Assembly: GCF_014898055.3 (NCBI RefSeq)
Contig: NW_026555331.1
Location: forward strand, 97,300,684-97,364,683
Origin: Talpa occidentalis
Lineage: Eukaryota > Chordata > Mammalia > Eulipotyphla > Talpidae
Reading direction: 5' to 3'
DNA: 64,000 nt
Below, in pieces: positions 12,770-24,244 of this stretch. Each line of letters begins with the position of its first letter. Within the stretch, counting starts at the first letter, position 1. The translations under genes and the position numbers were made by a program. The notes under the pieces were generated by a model that made no database searches, was not told where the DNA came from, and saw nothing but the letters and a program-made list of their open reading frames with translations.

Positions 12770-13860
12770 AAGATTTAAGGTTGAATTCATTATCAGAAGA
12801 GAGTGTAAATTGACATGAAACATAATATATGGCTCTTGGCATCATTTATCAGGTGATCAAAATAACTGGTGAGGAGCAAGTAAGTGAAGCTAGAATCACC
12901 AAAACTAAGTTATATTGTCAGTCTGAACCAAATAATTAGACTTGCATACATGTGTACATATTGTTTAATACATGCGGATAGTAAACCAGATAACTTCCTA
13001 ATCGGTAGTAAAAACATTAAAATGTTATTTGTTATTAATTTTGATTCGGCCAGGAAGTACAGGTACAGGAAGACAGGATAATGCAGCACATACCGTTCAG
13101 AGAAGATGATACTATCTCTGGCACTATCTGACAAGCTAGCATTAGTGCACAGCAGAGTTTCAGAGATGACATGGTATCATTAGAATACATGTTGATGTGT
13201 TTTAATAGAAACAGTCTGTCATAGCAAAGTCTAAAGGCTGCAACAAAGAAACAGATATGAAAAGATTAGTGAAAGAAGATGTCTACTGCTGTGGAAGTTT
13301 TGTATAAGGGTTTCCTACAGAATTTGCCATGTATTTAAACTATTGTTCTGGGCCAGACTTTGAGGAAGCCCTCATTACATGTCTTTGAGGCAACTATTCC
13401 ACGTTCCTTTCCCAACCCTGAGCTGCTGATCTGACTACGTGTGTTAGACAAAGTCAAAGCAGAAAAGAGCAGCGGGCAGCCATTCCAGTGGGCAGAGTTG
13501 TGAGCGCAAAAGCTCACAGAGTTCTGTGCATGAAGAAAGGAGGAATAGGAGCAGCCAAGATGAACAGAGCAACATTTGTTTCTCCCCAGCTGTAGAAATT
13601 ATAGTTTCTGTGTCCACTTGCCAGGGTTGTGGATCATCATTTCCTTGGTATAAAGAACTTAATTTCAGTATAAACTGGTTCTGGGAAGCATGGATGATTA
13701 CCCTGTTGTAGCTATAATTATCCCAAGTTGTAGCTACAGTAACTGTGAGTGTTGAGATAGTTAGACATGGTTCTAGTGTTTATTGCATTTCAAGTTTTTA
13801 AAAAACGGCTGAGTTGATACGAAAACCAAAAAGATGGTAAGTTTTTACCTCTGTCATTTT
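12770..13860 (+). pseudogene. Processed pseudogene of casein kinase I alpha
   Basis: Intronless, decayed coding sequence resembles casein kinase I alpha (CSNK1A1). It includes a VEFI stretch and glycine-loop remnant near 12780-12850, a TGEE..VKLE stretch near 12860-12890, KPDNFLIG (12985-13008, the catalytic-loop end), an LFVINFDSARKYR stretch where the DFG motif is lost, a YEKISE stretch near 13257-13275, and YMSLRQLFH near 13375-13405. About 80 residues between the N-lobe and KPDNF are missing, and there are several stops and frame changes. Similarity appears to continue into a 3' UTR-like part (AAGAACTTAATTTCAGTATAA near 13650) and may reach about 14350. Parent assignment is from memory of the kinase sequence; a CSNK1A1-like paralogue is possible. 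Confidence 0.82.
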
Positions 13861-14470
13861 TTTGGCGATACCTATAGTTGAAGACTCATTTCAGAAGAAC
13901 AACATGAGCAGTTTTTAGCTGCAGTTGCAATAGTTGTAAATGGCCAAAATTGTGCTCTTCTAGCATTTTTCTATCCGTGGGGTTTGCAACTTGTTTACTT
14001 AAAACATTCTTAAAATGGATGGTTTCTTGATTGTAAGCCAGGCAATAAAGTAGCAACCAAAGTTTTCTGTTTCTGAACATATGAAAATTCTCCCTTACCT
14101 GTGCTATAAATAATAGCAGCTAGAGTCGAAGACTTAAGGAACATTCCATGGCTGCTATATCATTCTTAGTACTCTTAATTCCTTAGCAGTCCTGGTATTA
14201 AAAAAAGGCATGTCACAGAAGTTTAGTTACAACTGTTACACATGTTGCTTACATAAATGTAATTATCATAAAGATCTATATGAACTGAGATTTTATTTTG
14301 AAATGGGAGCTTTTTTGTTTCCATGTCCATTAAATGCTAAAACTGTGTCTTAAAAGATGCCTGAGTTGATGAATGTTAAACAGAAGGAGGGATAACTATC
14401 AAAAAACCACAAGATACTTTGAAGAAGAATGAACAAGCGTTTGGAAAGAGATAATTAAGACTAAATAAAA

Positions 14471-14550
14471 TATACATGGAAATATTCTGATTGGGAATTG
14501 GTATTAAATATATATGTGGAAATATTCTGACTGGGAATTGGTATTAAATA
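14471..14550 (+). repeat. Two-copy 40-bp tandem duplication
   Basis: 14471-14510 and 14511-14550 share GGAAATATTCTGA and TGGGAATTGGTATTAAATA, with three mismatches over 40 bp. Confidence 0.9.
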
Positions 14551-16355
14551 ATACTATTTATATGATATACTTAGTGACATACAAAATATATAATTTGCTG
14601 TGTATTTGAAATCATAAACAAACAGGATGAGTCTAAGTGAAGTTATGAGATCTTGTGATATATTAAAACATGATTCACTTACAACTAATGCTAACATTAA
14701 TATTTGTTGTCATCAGCTTCCTTCTAACATGTATCACTGGCTACCTATTCTAAGGAAATTGCGTGTTTTTAGACAAAAAAAAAATCTGTTGTGTACAGAG
14801 ACGATTCCTTTCCCCACTTTTAAAACTGGTTGTTAATTTTTCATAAGTTGATTATTTCTAGTGATGGTGATATAGTAGCTATGGAGAATGCCCTTTCTTT
14901 CACATTCTGTGATATGAAAATGACTGTAACTTATTGAAACTCAGTCCTGGTATTGTGTTACTATTATTGCTCCTGGTTAGGCTTATTAGCCTGTCACAGA
15001 AGATGTAAGAAAAATCCATCATTCCTTTTGGAATACGATGAGCCTTTGTCACCCACAATGCAATTACTGTTAAAAATAGAAAGAGTGACTATGATACGAT
15101 TATGATTAGCCAGAGATGAGCTATTGTCCAAGTAATGGGAACTAATCCAGCAGGCCAAAGATGACCTACACAGAACCATCAGTTTGCTGATTGCCATTTC
15201 TCTATGAGTTTGATGAAATATTCATGCCTTTGCTCTCCTCTCTGCAAGCACTATTGATTTCTTGTATAAACGCTGCTATATTTAGTCTAGACAAATGGAA
15301 TGTGGATTGCTGCTGAATAAATTGGATGAAAGACTGGGATCTTGCCTGCCGCTTTCTCTCAGTCTTGGGCAATTATTTATAATCAAGAGCAGTTTTTGTA
15401 AGTTGAGGGTGATTTTTCACAATTTAGTGATTAGTCTCTGAACAAAGGCAAGCAGTTAGACACAATCATTTCTGTTGGGATAGCAGGTTAAGAAGTCAAA
15501 TTACCTTTTGAGGTTTACAATAATAATTTCAGAGAGGTCTGGGATATTTTTCTCCCCTTATCTTTTTTTCTGGGGGAAAGGATTTTTCTTAGGTGGTTGA
15601 TGTTTATAGTTTACGGATAATAAGAATGCCAGCAAGAAGAGACCCCAGGGTCTCTTGAAATTTTACATTTTATCTTTATAGGGTTAAATTCTGACCTTTG
15701 TTTATTGGGATCTCCATGTGAAAACTGGAGGCTATAGTTGGATATTTTATGTAAAAAATGAAATACATAATTAGCAGGCATTGCTTTTGATTGGAAATAT
15801 GCCAACTCTATAAGTTAGTGCTCAAAAAAATCTCATGTTACTCAGACCCTTCTTTGAGCCTTCATTGAAAATTCTGCATTGGACACTGCGACCATGAGAT
15901 CTTACAGATGATCATCTTCGTTTACTGCCAAACTTGTCACAGTTAACATCTTTCTGTTTACAAATACTGTGTTTTAGAAACCATTGTCCATCAAAGTATG
16001 ATTTATTAATAGATTTTTTTTTACCATTTTCATTAATTACACATGCAGTACTTCCCAGCAAGCTTCTGGTCAATATATTGAAGAATGCATTGTGTTATCA
16101 CCCCAAGATTGGTATCAGCACCACCCCTCAAACATATGCTGTACACACAATGATAAGCAAGTAGATTAGTGTTTGTTTCAGGATTTGCACCCTGAACCTT
16201 AGTAGAAAGGATTTCTTTTAGACTTTCTTGACTTGTTGAAATAGCTTGTAAATCCATGTGGAATATTACCTTTGTAGTTCTTAACCTGGAATCTGCAAAT
16301 CTAAGTTACTAATAGTAATAGAATACTAGATATAATTTAAAAGAGTAGTGGGGGT

Positions 16356-16612
16356 GGGCCTCCCTGGTGGCATAAGATATTAAGTCGCAGCACCATGAAG
16401 CTATCCACAGCCACTGCAGCACGAGTTCTATTCCCGGCCAGGGAAGTGACCCACATGGCTCAGGAGACTTCTCCTGACTCACCCACTGCTCACCAGCAGT
16501 GTATTCAGTCAATCTGCCTGTTCTGTTCTCCATTCTTTCCCTGGTGAATCCTCTCACTCCTGCCCCCACCTCTGGCCTGTACCCATGTTCTTGTATGCAT
16601 AAAAAATTAAAA
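16356..16612 (+). mobile_element. tRNA-derived SINE, oldest subfamily
   Basis: The copy starts GGGCCTCCCTGGTGGCATAAG and then reads ATTAAGTCGCAGCACCATGA instead of the GGTTGAGCGC of younger copies. The B box is decayed. It ends TGGCCTGTACCCATGTTCTTG. No clear target duplication is visible. Confidence 0.85.
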
Positions 16613-16706
16613 AGCAGAGGGTAGAAAATTATTCATATTTTTTCCCAAAATATAACCATCTTCTGTTGTATATCTCACTAGTTTTTGCTATTAAAATGCA
16701 AATGCT

Positions 16707-16976
16707 GGGGCCTCCCCGGTGGCCCAGCGGGTTGAGCATAGGGCTGTGAAGCTGTCCACAGCCTCTGCAGCACAGGTTCCATCCCGGCTGGCCGGGGAGA
16801 TTCCCACATGGCCCAGCAGACCTCTCCTGCGTCACCCACTGCTCCCCTCAGCAGTGTATTTCAGTGCCTATTCTGCTCCCCCCTCTGTCTCTGGTCATTC
16901 TGCTCACCCCCTGTACCTCTGACCTGTACCCCAGTTCTTGTATGTATAAATAAATAAATCTTTAAAAATAATAAAG
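16707..16976 (+). mobile_element. tRNA-derived SINE, intermediate subfamily
   Basis: Full-length copy starting GGGGCCTCCCCGGTGGCCCAG, with a CTGACCTGTACCCCAGTTCTTG end. 15-bp direct repeats TAAAATGCAAATGCT (16692-16706) and TAAAATGCAGATGCT (16977-16991) flank it. It lies 95 bp after another SINE in the same orientation. Confidence 0.94.
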
Positions 16977-17882
16977 TAAAATGCAGATGCTAAGATAATT
17001 AAAATCTCAGTGTACTATGTACTCTGTGATAGCTGGAGTTTTTGTCTTTTTATTTTACCACTTAACTCCAAAATCTATAATCAGAATAAGACTGGGAATT
17101 TAAGTTTCTCAATGAATGTTTTTTGACTAAAGTAAATTTTATTTAGTTAATATTATTACAGTGTTTGTATATCACTTTTTTTCTACTTTTTTCACTTAAT
17201 ATTGTAACAACATATTTCATGGTCCCATAAATATTATTTTTAACGATTGCATATTTTTCCACCAAATGGATGTTCTATGTATTAAACATTTTTTTGTAGG
17301 TGGTGACTTTAATTAAAATAATAATACTTGAGGTTAATATGATATTTAGCTATTTTTCTTTGTATAATCTTCTTCAGATGTGTTCTTACAGTTGCCAGAT
17401 CTGAATAATATGGTAGAAATGTTTAATGTCCCTTTTACATACCACCACATTGTTTTTCAAAAGTTTTAAATCAATTAGCAGTGCCACTTGCAATATATAG
17501 TTGTCTATATAAGTCATGCTTATCCTATACAATGGGATTTTGTATATACATGTTATATATGTGATATTTTATGTTTTCTACTTGCTTATGAGATATAATC
17601 ATTAGAAAACAATACCTTATTTTGATTTAAAATTTACATCTCTGTACAAGTTATGGTGTTTTTAAAAATTATTTAGTATTCCTTTCCTTACGCTTTCCAG
17701 TTTTCTATAAATCAATTTAATTTATTATTTAATTTCATTTTTGTTCTTGCTCCTAGTATTTTTATCTTATTAACCACACACTGTTAATGACTTATTTTAC
17801 TATACAGAAAATTCCCATTTCATGTAATAAAAAACAACCACTGCATTTTTTGAAGGATGGGCTACATGTTTTACATTTTTTT

Positions 17883-18200
17883 TTTTATTTTAAAAGACTT
17901 TAGAGTAATCAGAATCTTAATTTTCTTTTCTTTTTTAAATTTATTTATTTATACAAGCACTGGGTACAGTCAGAAGCACGGGAGGGTGAGAGAACTCACC
18001 AGAGCCAGAGCGGGGAGCAGAGCAGGCAGAAGGACCAAAGTACACTGCTGAGGGGAGCAGCGGGCGGCAGGAGAGGTCTGCGTGCCATGTGGGACCCTCA
18101 TCCGGTGGCTGGGGAGCAGCCAGGGATGAAACCGGCGCTGCATAGGCTGCGGGCAGCTTTTCAGCCCAGCGTTCAACTGCTGCGCCACCAAGGGAGGCCC
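17883..18200 (-). mobile_element. tRNA-derived SINE with extra 3' flank, antisense
   Basis: The SINE body is about 17931-18200 and begins (complement) GGGCCTCCCTTGGTGGCGCAG. The matching direct repeat TGTTTTACATTTTT lies at 17867-17880 and 18201-18214, so about 50 bp of non-SINE sequence (17883-17930) sits between the SINE tail and a second A run (T run on this strand) next to the left repeat. This fits a read-through transcript carrying 3' flanking sequence. Confidence 0.85.
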
Positions 18201-18214
18201 TGTTTTACATTTTT

Positions 18215-18330
18215 TATTGCATTACCCCATTTATTCCTTTTAACAATGCTATGCTCTCTGTAAATATCACCATTTTAAATATGAGGGAACTGAGTCTTAG
18301 AGAAGCTAAATTATATTCTCAGTGTAAAAC
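18215..18330 (-). mobile_element. MIR fragment, antisense, next to a SINE
   Basis: ATATGAGGGAACTGAGTCTTAG followed by AGAAGCTAAATT is an antisense MIR motif. It starts right after the target duplication of the SINE ending at 18200. Confidence 0.55.
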
Positions 18331-18415
18331 AGAAGAATAATAACGATTGTTTAGAGTTTAGAGAAGAGCCTAAAAATTGGCATCCTGCATGTCAGAATCA
18401 AATTATAGAAGGTGT

Positions 18416-18447
18416 TTTTTTTTTGTTTGTTTGTTTGTTTGTTTTTG
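18416..18447 (+). repeat. T run and (GTTT)n repeat
   Basis: A T run followed by five to six GTTT units. Confidence 0.9.
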
Positions 18448-19605
18448 GTTTCTGTACTGTTTAAATCTGTTAAGTTATTTTTCAGTTGAAAACTAGATGA
18501 CTACACTGAGTTTGTATTTTCTTTCTTTCTCTCTCTTTTTTATCAATAGTTGATTGATTTCAGTAGTGGCTGACAACTTTAGAAAAGTCTTGCAATCCAG
18601 TGCACTGTTTTCCCTTCCCAAATCCCTGTATTCTTTAACTCAACCTGTTTGATTCAACTATAGAACTTCCATGATCCTGTGGGAGAATATCACATTCAAA
18701 ATACTTAAGTTTGGCGTAGAAACCAACTAAGCAGAATGGATACCTGCCATGAACACCTAGTATATCTACATGTCTGTTCCGTCTGTGAGCTTTTGTGCTT
18801 AGACCACTCCATAGAAATCATCGTTCCCCTCCACTAGGAGTTGTGCTAAGAATTTTTATATACATTATCTAATTTAATTTTGACAGATTTAAATGTTATA
18901 TTTTATAATTATTCTCAGATCATCAAATCTTTCTTCCATCTGTGATGTGATTGGATATTTGTTTTCTACTTCCTCACACTTTTTCTACCTTTTTTTTTTT
19001 TTTAGGCATGAGGTAACTAAGATACAGATTATTGCAATTTAAAAACCAGTATATAGAAACTAGGCTACTTTCATTCCTCTGTAGTTGGGCCTGGCACCAT
19101 TACTGTTACTGATTAATCTACTCACCATTTAATCTACTAACATTTAGCATGGAGATTTACATTTTTTTTTTGCTAGGTCCAATAGCCTTGCGAATCCATT
19201 ACATTAAAAACTTTACTTGTTAAGGGATTTATCTTAAAGTTTGTCTTTTAACTCTGGCTACAAAGAAAAATGTTCTTAAGTGTACAAATTTAGTTGTGTT
19301 CAAAGTTTTCTGTTTATGATATGGCACCTTTCCCTCAGTAGTATTGCATTTTTTGTCCTGAGTTGATTTCATAAGTTATCCAGTAGAATAAATTTTATGA
19401 ATGACTTGGAACCAATGAACAATTTAGACTCATGTCTTTAAGAGAGAGAGAAAGATGTAGAAGATTCATGGAGAGTACAAATTGTTGAGTGAAAATTAAT
19501 ATATGGTCTGATGTAAAATTTTTTTTATCATCATTGTAAAATAATGTATAGAATTGTTGATGTAAAATTTATTGTATGTGGTAGAGTATCTTTTAATTTT
19601 TTTTT

Positions 19606-19862
19606 AAATTTTTTTTATTTATACAAGAGCCGGGGCACAGGCCAGATGTGCGGGGAGGGTGAGAGTATCCACCCAGAGACAGAGCCGGGTACAGAACAGG
19701 CAGACCGACGAAACACACTGCTGAAGGGAGCAGTGGGCGAGACAGGAGAGATCCATTCACCTTGTGGGTTGCTCCGTGGCCGGCAGGGATCAAGCTGGCA
19801 CTGCAGAGGCTGCGGACAGCTTCACAGCGCTCGCTCAATTGCCTGCGCCACCAAGGAGGCCC
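19606..19862 (-). mobile_element. tRNA-derived SINE, intermediate subfamily, antisense, 83 bp before an exon
   Basis: It reads from a T-rich tail through ACAAGAGCCGGGGCACAGGCC to GGAGGCCC at 19862. Flanks CTTTTAATTTTTT and CTTTTACTTTTTTT suggest a T-rich target duplication. The element ends 83 bp upstream of the HDAC9 exon at 19946. Confidence 0.88.
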
Positions 19863-19945
19863 GCTTTTACTTTTTTTAATTTCCAAATCAATGTGCTAAT
19901 TTCCTATCCTTTGTCTTCCCTCTCTTTTTTTTCCCGGTTCTCCAG

Positions 19946-20187
19946 TGGATGTGAAGTCAGAGGTTCCTGTAGGCCTGGAGCCCATCTCACCTTTAGACCT
20001 AAGGACAGATCTCAGGATGATGATGCCCGTGGTGGATCCTGTTGTCCGTGAGAAACAACTGCAGCAAGAGCTACTCCTCATCCAGCAACAGCAGCAAATC
20101 CAGAAGCAGCTCCTGATTGCAGAGTTTCAGAAACAGCATGAGAACTTAACCCGGCAGCACCAGGCCCAGCTTCAAGAGCACATCAAG
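19946..20187 (+). CDS. HDAC9: HDAC9 coding exon: N-terminal glutamine-rich coiled coil
   Basis: This exon encodes about residues 8-88 of histone deacetylase 9, a class IIa co-repressor that shuttles between nucleus and cytoplasm. The translation opens [20 protein letters not shown] and runs into a glutamine-rich helix ([18 protein letters not shown]) ending QLQEHIK; in class IIa HDACs this region forms the oligomerising coiled coil. Ser22 of the human protein corresponds to the S of EPISP. The acceptor is a pyrimidine-rich tract ending TCCAG at 19941-19945. The first two exon bases complete a Val codon whose G lies in the previous exon, and the donor AAG|GTAGCA follows 20187, on a codon boundary. 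The GTG at 19945 is not a start; it is made of the acceptor G plus exon bases. The frame is intact. An antisense SINE ends 83 bp upstream. Identification is from recall of the HDAC9 protein, not a search. Confidence 0.96.
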
Positions 20188-21121
20188 GTAGCAAATGTTT
20201 CTTTGTCTCTGACCTTTTCTGCAGGGAGCCTACACCCTAAAATGGGCATAAGAAGATGCATTGGGGGGAAGTTTCACTGTGATTGAGATGTGGAAGTGTG
20301 ACTTGAAGGAAATTGTGTTTGTAATTGTGTGAAATGACATCTAAGCTGCCAATTTTTATCCTCTGCTCTAAAATTTGGTGAAAATCTTAGGTAAGTAGTA
20401 AGAATACTGACTAAAAAGCTGCTTTTCTTCCTGGAGGGAACTCTACTATTCTTTTACTCTTTAGTTTATAATGTCAATAATAGAGACTAGTAATCTCACT
20501 GTGTTTAGATTGTCTTCTAAATGATTTTGTTTAATTGCCTCATCCACTCACCACCAAGAACCATGAGCCTAGGAAAATCCCTTTTGTATTACTAAATAAT
20601 TTGAACATGCTATTTACTAGAAAAGATCAATTAGTCACTTTATGTGAACAGAGCACCTCTCCCACTTTTTGAATTTTTTGGTTTATAAGTAGGTGTTCTG
20701 TTTATGTCCTAATCTTGCTTATGAAAGACCTCTCGATGTATGTATTCAAAATGATAACATAGAAGCGCAAGAGAATTATGAAGAAACTGGTGCAAACCAT
20801 TTCATTGTTTTTATATGTGTCTAACAGGCTACAGTTAAGAATTTATTGAAAGAATTTAGGGTATGGTTAAGAACTAGAGACCTGAATTGCTCAAAGTATT
20901 ATAAGAGAAATATGGCCTTGTTATATGTTTTTATGATAGACTTATTATCAGATAATTTTAGATTTTTCTATGTATCTATTTTCTTGTCTTTATTTGTAAA
21001 ATGTCTTTCAATTATTTGACACAGACAATTAAAACAAAGCTATTTTTGGCCTTAGATGTTCAATAGATGTTCAATTTGTATTTATTATGACAGTAATAAA
21101 AAGCAGCAAATGTTCATAACA

Positions 21122-21395
21122 GGGGCCTCCCCTGGTGGCACAGGTGGTTGAGAGCCAAGCTGTGAAGCTTTCCGCAGCCTCTGCAACAGCGCTTTGATCC
21201 CGGCCGGCCGGCCGGCAAGGGTCCCACATGGCATGCAGACCTCTCCTGTCTCGCCCGCTGCTCCCCTCAGCAGTGTATTTCATCAGTCTGCCTGTTCTGT
21301 TCCCCGCTCTGTGTCTGGTGAATCCTCTTACCTTCCCGCACATCTGGCCTGTACCCTGGTTCTTGTATAAATTAATAAATAAATCTTTAAAAAGA
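21122..21395 (+). mobile_element. tRNA-derived SINE, intermediate subfamily
   Basis: Starts GGGGCCTCCCCTGGTGGCAC and ends TCTGGCCTGTACCCTGGTTCTTG plus tail. Ten-bp direct repeats GTTCATAACA lie at 21112-21121 and 21396-21405. Confidence 0.93.
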
Positions 21396-23289
21396 GTTCA
21401 TAACAAAATTTTATAACGTCCAATTGTTCAAAAAATGATTTAACTGATAACTTATTAATACAATAAATTGTAATATTATATCATATTTTATTGTACACTT
21501 GCATATCAAGTACAAGCACATTCATGTAGGACTAATAAGATAATTGGTCTATGTTTACATTGAATAATTTTACCACATTAACATTAGAGTATTGAGAAGG
21601 CAAAATTGCTATCTTCTTCCCTATGTACCTTGTTTGATGAGCTATCTCCTTAGCCTGGGAATCTGTTTCTCTTACTTTCCAAAAAAGAATTTTCAGTACC
21701 TGATATAAAATATATATTTTTTTCTTTTACTAGTCAATGTAAGTAAAAGAACTCTTACAATTTACTGATCTTCAACAAGAGTGAGAATTTTGGATTGGGT
21801 TCCCTGTAGAATCAGTAGCTGTGGCTATATTTTATAGTCAGGAAACCTTCACAGGTTCAGAGCTTGATTTTTTTTTAAGTTTCTCAAAGCATTGTTTCAC
21901 TTTGTCCTTTGAAACAATAGTAGGAAATTTGTTTTCTAGATTTCCTTTTTTCATTCATTCTTGGCATGTTAGGATTGCAATGATAAATGAGTAAGATGTA
22001 TTTTTCACCATATGTGAAGGTGGTAGTAGCTATATGTTGTTTGTTCTACCATCCACGAGTCATATTGCCCCGACTACAAGGCAATACTGATAAGCTACTG
22101 ACTTAGATATTTCTTGTCACTTTTTTTGCTGCCTTTTGTACTTGTTGATATCAATATAAAAATCTTTAAGTAATTTATTTTTTACTTTTACTCAAAAATT
22201 AATAGCAGCAAGTTTGTGTTTAATCATTAATTTGTTCCAAGCAAATATATGTTTACTAACATTTGAAAAATGCTGGAAAAGAGGAGGCTCTTGAAAATAA
22301 AGATTCTGATATAAATAAAAGGAAAATTTAACTTTTGAAATTATTTTCCAAAGTAACAGGCTGTTCTTTCAGAAACTAAAGATATACTTAAAATTTTCTT
22401 TTAAGGTTAAAAAGTTTTTAAATCTTTATTTACTTTTTGTGGGTAAGGCTAAAAGTTGGTTCTTCTAATACTCATTTAGATTTTATTTACGTGAGGGAAA
22501 CAGTGAATGATGCTTTTTATGTAGTAGTGTTTTGAAGTTTTGAATATTTGATTTCTGTTGAGTTAGATGCTGTTATACATTTTTTCTACCTTTCAAACAG
22601 AGGCAAAGAGAAATTCCATATCTTGTCTAAGTCCACATTGCTAGAAAGTGATTGCCCCAGGATTTGTACTCTTGCCTTCATTAAGCCTTTGAAACTACTA
22701 CATCAGCCTGCTTCTCTCCTGGTCCAGAACATCTGAAATTGGGGTGGTGTGAAGTTTTGTTTCTTTATATTTTTTCAACTTCATTCCTGCAATCTTCAGT
22801 AATGGATAGTAGCTACGAAAATGAAATTGTGTGCTTTTCTCGATTCTTAATGGAGATTAAATTTCAACTCTCTTGGGGCTTCTGGTGAAAAACTGAATCA
22901 ATTTGACCAACACTAATATCTGCATCAGATCAATATTAAAATTTATGTAGAGTTATGACATTTTTCTTACAATGGAATATATAAAAAATACTCATTAAGA
23001 AACTGGTGTATCAAAGTCAAAATGCCAAAGATTTTACTATGAAAGGTATGCAGAAATGCATCTAACTATGTCTTTCTAGCCATAATGATGCTATCATGAT
23101 TGACATAAAGAGGTGACTTCTAGTTGCTCCATGGTGACTCTGATGCCATTACACTTTACCTTTTATTTTTGTTCTAATAGTTTTCAACATAAACATCATA
23201 GTTTCAGGTACCTAAAGAATATAACAAATTACACTAACTGCAGTGATACTGAGATTTAAAAATAGTAATAATAATTAACATTCATTTGG

Positions 23290-23445
23290 CTCAAATTTAA
23301 AAATTAAATTTCATGTACTTTATGAACATGATGTGTGTGGGAGATTATTCCTGTCTTACGGATGAGGAACCAATACTCTAGTTTGTAAACTGTTCAGATC
23401 TCATATCTAGTCAGGTCAGAGCCTAAGTAGAATTCAAAGTCTTTA
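23290..23445 (-). mobile_element. MIR fragment, antisense
   Basis: TCTTACGGATGAGGAACCAA, then TCATATCTAGTCAGGTCAGAG and AGAATTCAAAGTC fit antisense MIR. Confidence 0.6.
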
Positions 23446-24235
23446 ATTGTTCCCCTGCAGGTACATTCACAATATTTATAGATGCCTGTTTCTCATTCTG
23501 AAAGAAAACTGGCATCTGAAAATACTTATTAAGAATACTTCATTTTCATGGAATTCACTGTAAGTGAATTCAAGGTAGTCAGACAGCCAAACAACAGTGT
23601 ATCAAAGTGAGGCTCTATGGAGTTGATTTTTTCTTGACCAATCTCTCAAATCTGAAGGTTTTTGTGTGCTCAATGAACAAACTAAACTTTTTGCTTTTTT
23701 GAGAGATGAACTTACTATTATATATTTCACATTAGTCTATGAAAAATGGCTTCTGTAAGATTTGGACATATTTGGCATTCATTCTCTTCCAGGTAGACGT
23801 CCTCCGAACTAATTGATACCTCATTCTATTTATTTTCATCCAGTTTCACAGGATAAGAAATAAAGATTCATCAAGTTTATTTACAATAAGAGATTTGGTA
23901 AAATATACCTCCTGCCTTTGCCTGTTATTGTATATTTCAGATGTACATACAAGAGTTACTCAGGGAATTGAAAATATGGGTGAATCTGCTAATGTTTTGA
24001 TAGGGCAATACTGGTGGGTAATGAAGTGTCTTAAAAACTTGCTTGTTGATGTTATTAAGACCACCTGTGGCATTAATTGATTTTCTTTATCGTTCAATAA
24101 TTTACCAGAAATGGGGGTAGAAATGTAAGCAAAATACAAGCAAGTTCCAAAATCTCATAACATTTTCACTTTGGTCACTGATGACTGTGATGCCTAAAGA
24201 AATTGCACACTCTCATGTCTTTCTCTTCTCGTAAG

Positions 24236-24244
24236 TTGCAACAG
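24236..24244 (+). other. HDAC9: Tandem alternative 3' splice sites of the second HDAC9 exon
   Basis: Two AG acceptors lie 9 nt apart: TCTCGTAAG ending at 24235 and TTGCAACAG ending at 24244. Choosing between them adds or drops the codons for Leu-Gln-Gln without changing frame. The second site is a CAG, usually preferred over AAG. The shorter product matches human residue numbering (Ser22, Ser220 and Ser240 all fit). Use of both sites is inferred and not shown by the sequence. Confidence 0.7.

Larger units (their letters stand above)
1..19945 (+). other. HDAC9: HDAC9 intron (3' part), upstream of the first visible exon
   Basis: No coding exon of the host gene is recognisable here; the preceding exon lies beyond the left edge. 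The stretch is AT-rich. It holds ten SINE copies, a rearranged L1, MIR fragments, one processed pseudogene and small tandem repeats, listed separately. Areas such as 2450-3150, 3250-4930, 5110-6480, 7330-8020, 9680-12760, 14560-16350 and 18340-19600 show no feature I can name. 5340-5640 has the look of an old, unclassified dispersed repeat (it ends with a GGCCCATCAGCCAATTTGCTG-like stretch). Old L1-like text at 17190-17520 is too decayed to place firmly. Confidence 0.85.
20188..24235 (+). other. HDAC9: HDAC9 intron, 4.0 kb
   Basis: Bounded by AAG|GTAGCA and CGTAAG|TTG. It holds one SINE (21122-21395) and a probable MIR fragment near 23290. The rest is AT-rich sequence in which I see no gene or ordered structure. 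Confidence 0.92.

Noticed and set aside
16033..16257. A 74-residue minus-strand frame with protein-like composition
   Set aside because: I could not connect it to any family and see no gene structure; a decayed retrocopy is possible but unsupported.
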